From positions 1 through 6,915 of the forward strand of contig JAFVFM010000177.1 in assembly GCA_017475415.1 (NCBI GenBank): 6,915 nt of DNA, read 5' to 3'. Below are positions 5,677 through 6,915 of the stretch, piece by piece; within the stretch, counting starts at the first letter, position 1, and the number at the start of each line of letters is the position of its first letter. This DNA comes from Solobacterium sp. GTDB lineage: Bacteria > Bacillota_I > Bacilli_A > Erysipelotrichales > Erysipelotrichaceae. The translations under genes were made by a program, and so were the position numbers. The notes beneath the pieces were generated by a model. That model worked only from the letters and a program-made list of their open reading frames with translations. It was not told the origin of the DNA and made no database searches.

Positions 5677-6693
5677 ATGAAAAAGAATAGTAAACTAAAT
5701 GACATCATATTCACTATTGCTTTCCCGGTGGTGGTTTGGATAATTATGGAAATATTATGCTTAGTTTTAGCACAAAGGCATGTTATTCAAACAATGCTGG
5801 ATATCAAAACAGTAATTAGAAACACAGGTATTACGGCATTAACTGCTTATGCAATGTCATTCAATTTAAAAGAAGGACGCTTTGACCTTTCTCTAGGAGC
5901 ACAGCGTTTAGCAGGCACAATAATAGGTGGTTTATTAGCGATTAAACTAGGCTTATCTGGTATTTGGCTACTTATCTTTGCGATGGGATTTGGTTTCATC
6001 TTTGGACTCTTAACAGGTATTGCCTTTATTGGTTTCCGTGTTCCACCTATGGTATTAGGTGTAGGTATGGCTTTAATTTGGGAAGTAGTGCCATATATCG
6101 TATCAGAAGGTAAAGGCTTAAATTTATTTGGTGTACAAGGGATGGATGTATTAACAGAGGCATGGTTTCAAATCCTTGTCGTTGTTGTAGCAGCAATACT
6201 TGTATATATCCTAATGAATTTTACAAGACTAGGTTATGAAACGAAGGCTGTGCAAGGCTCACAATTTATCGCTAAAAACAGTGGCATTAATATTTTCCGC
6301 CATGCTGTAGAATGCTATACACTTGCAGGTATTCTAATTTGTGTGGCAGGCGTTCTTGATGTAGCCTTTACAACGCAAATGGCTTCAGCACTTGGAAATA
6401 CAAGTAATGGTGTAGTAACAGCGAATATGTTTGCGATGATCTTAGGAAGCTATATTGGTGAAAAGTCAGATTCTTCCATTGGTATTATTGTTGCATCGTT
6501 TACATTAAATATATTCAAATATGGTTTATCTATGATGCAATTATCAGAAGCAAATAATAGTGTGGTCAATATGGCTATCTTTATTATCTTCTTGGTATAT
6601 CAGGCAAATCGTTATGTGGGTAAATTGCATAGTGATCAAAGAGCGCGCATTGCATTGGCAAAAGAAAAGAAATTGCAAAGAGCGGAAGCATAA
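5677..6693 (+). CDS. CUT2-type sugar ABC transporter permease 2 (RbsC-like)
   Basis: This is a 338-residue polytopic membrane protein of the BPD_transp_2 family. Hydrophobic segments lie near 10-32, 50-63, 75-90, 94-118, 122-142, 163-181, 212-232, 247-262, 266-282 and 296-312. It carries the family loop GRFDLSLGAQ (67-76), with the usual Asp that permease 1 lacks. Its predicted coupling loop is TRLGYETKAVQGSQFIAKNSGI (about 183-204). The C-terminus ends in a basic tail (KLHSDQRARIALAKEKKLQRAEA). It is clearly divergent from permease 1, so the pair is more likely a heterodimer than a recent duplication. ATG 5677 is preceded by GAGGGA at 5665-5670. An ATG at 5670 in another frame stops after six codons and is not used. 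The gene belongs to the same operon as the binding protein, separated by the 5622-5654 hairpin and followed by a terminator-like hairpin. Confidence 0.9.
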   Translation: MKKNSKLNDIIFTIAFPVVVWIIMEILCLVLAQRHVIQTMLDIKTVIRNTGITALTAYAMSFNLKEGRFDLSLGAQRLAGTIIGGLLAIKLGLSGIWLLIFAMGFGFIFGLLTGIAFIGFRVPPMVLGVGMALIWEVVPYIVSEGKGLNLFGVQGMDVLTEAWFQILVVVVAAILVYILMNFTRLGYETKAVQGSQFIAKNSGINIFRHAVECYTLAGILICVAGVLDVAFTTQMASALGNTSNGVVTANMFAMILGSYIGEKSDSSIGIIVASFTLNIFKYGLSMMQLSEANNSVVNMAIFIIFLVYQANRYVGKLHSDQRARIALAKEKKLQRAEA

Positions 6694-6713
6694 TTTATAT
6701 CGAAATTTGTAGT

Positions 6714-6737
6714 AAAGCTGCCGCGTGGCAGCTTTTT
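6714..6737 (+). terminator. Intrinsic terminator-like hairpin between permease 2 and GH3
   Basis: AAAGCTGCC (6714-6722) and GGCAGCTTT (6727-6735) form a perfect 9-bp stem around a GCGT tetraloop, followed by a T-run to 6737. The run is short (five T, partly paired), so termination may be incomplete. It ends 7 bases before the GH3 Shine-Dalgarno run, leaving no room for a promoter after it. The GH3 gene therefore probably depends on read-through of this hairpin or on a weak promoter inside the end of permease 2. I infer an expression step-down rather than a full stop. Confidence 0.75.
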
Positions 6738-6759
6738 GTAAAGTAAGGAGGAAAAAATA

Positions 6760-6915
6760 ATGGTAGATCTTACAAAAAAACCCTTCAATTTGAATGAGGA
6801 ACAATTGGCATGGGTGGAAAAAACAATTGATGAAATGACAGTAGAAGAAAAGATAGGGCAATTATTTATTTGTTTGAATTGGCAACATAGCGAAGAATTG
6901 TATCGTGAAATGGTA
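6760..6915 (+). CDS. Glycoside hydrolase family 3, N-terminal fragment (3' end outside window)
   Basis: The frame opens at ATG 6760 and runs to the window edge (52 codons), so only the start is visible. AAGGAGG at 6745-6751, 8 bases before the ATG, is an excellent Shine-Dalgarno sequence. The segment WVEKTIDEMTVEEKIGQLF (18-36) matches the opening helix and motif of GH3 enzymes ('MT-x-E-E-K-I-G-Q'), which include beta-glucosidases, beta-xylosidases and NagZ-type beta-N-acetylglucosaminidases. The catalytic Asp and the substrate-defining loops lie beyond the window, so the specificity is not known. No signal peptide is seen, so a cytosolic enzyme acting on imported glycosides is likely. Its position behind a CUT2 importer suggests that it hydrolyses what the transporter brings in; that link is inference. 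The family call rests on a short but characteristic motif. Confidence 0.8.
   Translation, partial: MVDLTKKPFNLNEEQLAWVEKTIDEMTVEEKIGQLFICLNWQHSEELYREMV

Noticed and set aside
6673..6701. Promoter TTGCAA - 17 bp - TATATC inside the end of permease 2, for GH3
   Set aside because: Each box matches only four of six consensus bases in AT-rich sequence, and the transcript would begin directly with the terminator hairpin. Possible, but not supported enough to annotate.

Overview
The window is an AT-rich, low-GC bacterial segment with every gene on the + strand. Strong AAGGAGG-type ribosome binding sites, short U-tailed terminators, a cre-like site and a lipoprotein solute-binding protein point to a Bacillota (Firmicutes) genome. 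A gut or oral Erysipelotrichales- or Clostridia-like organism is my guess; the sequence does not settle it.

Layout. Bases 1-572 are the 3' end of an unrecognised protein, closed by an intrinsic terminator (598-620). A short leader with two TGCAAT boxes (641-667) precedes a metal-dependent hydrolase of the amidohydrolase-2 superfamily (717-1604). A 112-base gap then carries a near-identical pair of TGCAAT boxes (1612-1643), a -10-like element (1662-1667) and a cre/LacI-type palindrome (1678-1691). After it comes a complete monosaccharide-type (CUT2/RbsA-like) ABC importer: tandem-NBD ATPase (1717-3219), permease 1 (3232-4212), lipoprotein substrate-binding protein (4275-5609) and permease 2 (5677-6693). 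A terminator-like hairpin (6714-6737) follows, and then the start of a glycoside hydrolase family 3 gene (6760 to the window edge).

How the genes fit together. The binding protein captures a small carbohydrate-like ligand outside the membrane. The two different permeases probably form a heterodimeric channel, and the ATPase powers it. The GH3 enzyme and the amidohydrolase-like enzyme are plausible catabolic partners (glycoside cleavage; lactone, amide or decarboxylation chemistry). The substrate cannot be read from sequence alone. The cre-like site and paired boxes suggest catabolite repression plus a dedicated activator, perhaps shared with the amidohydrolase gene.

The most notable points are: (i) strong ATP-site asymmetry in the ATPase, including a Cys in place of the catalytic Glu of NBD2; (ii) the shared TGCAAT box pairs at two adjacent promoters; and (iii) a 15-bp hairpin with no U-tract between the binding protein and permease 2. 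I see no mobile element, CRISPR array or RNA gene. The window looks like a regulated carbohydrate-uptake locus rather than a wholly new system.
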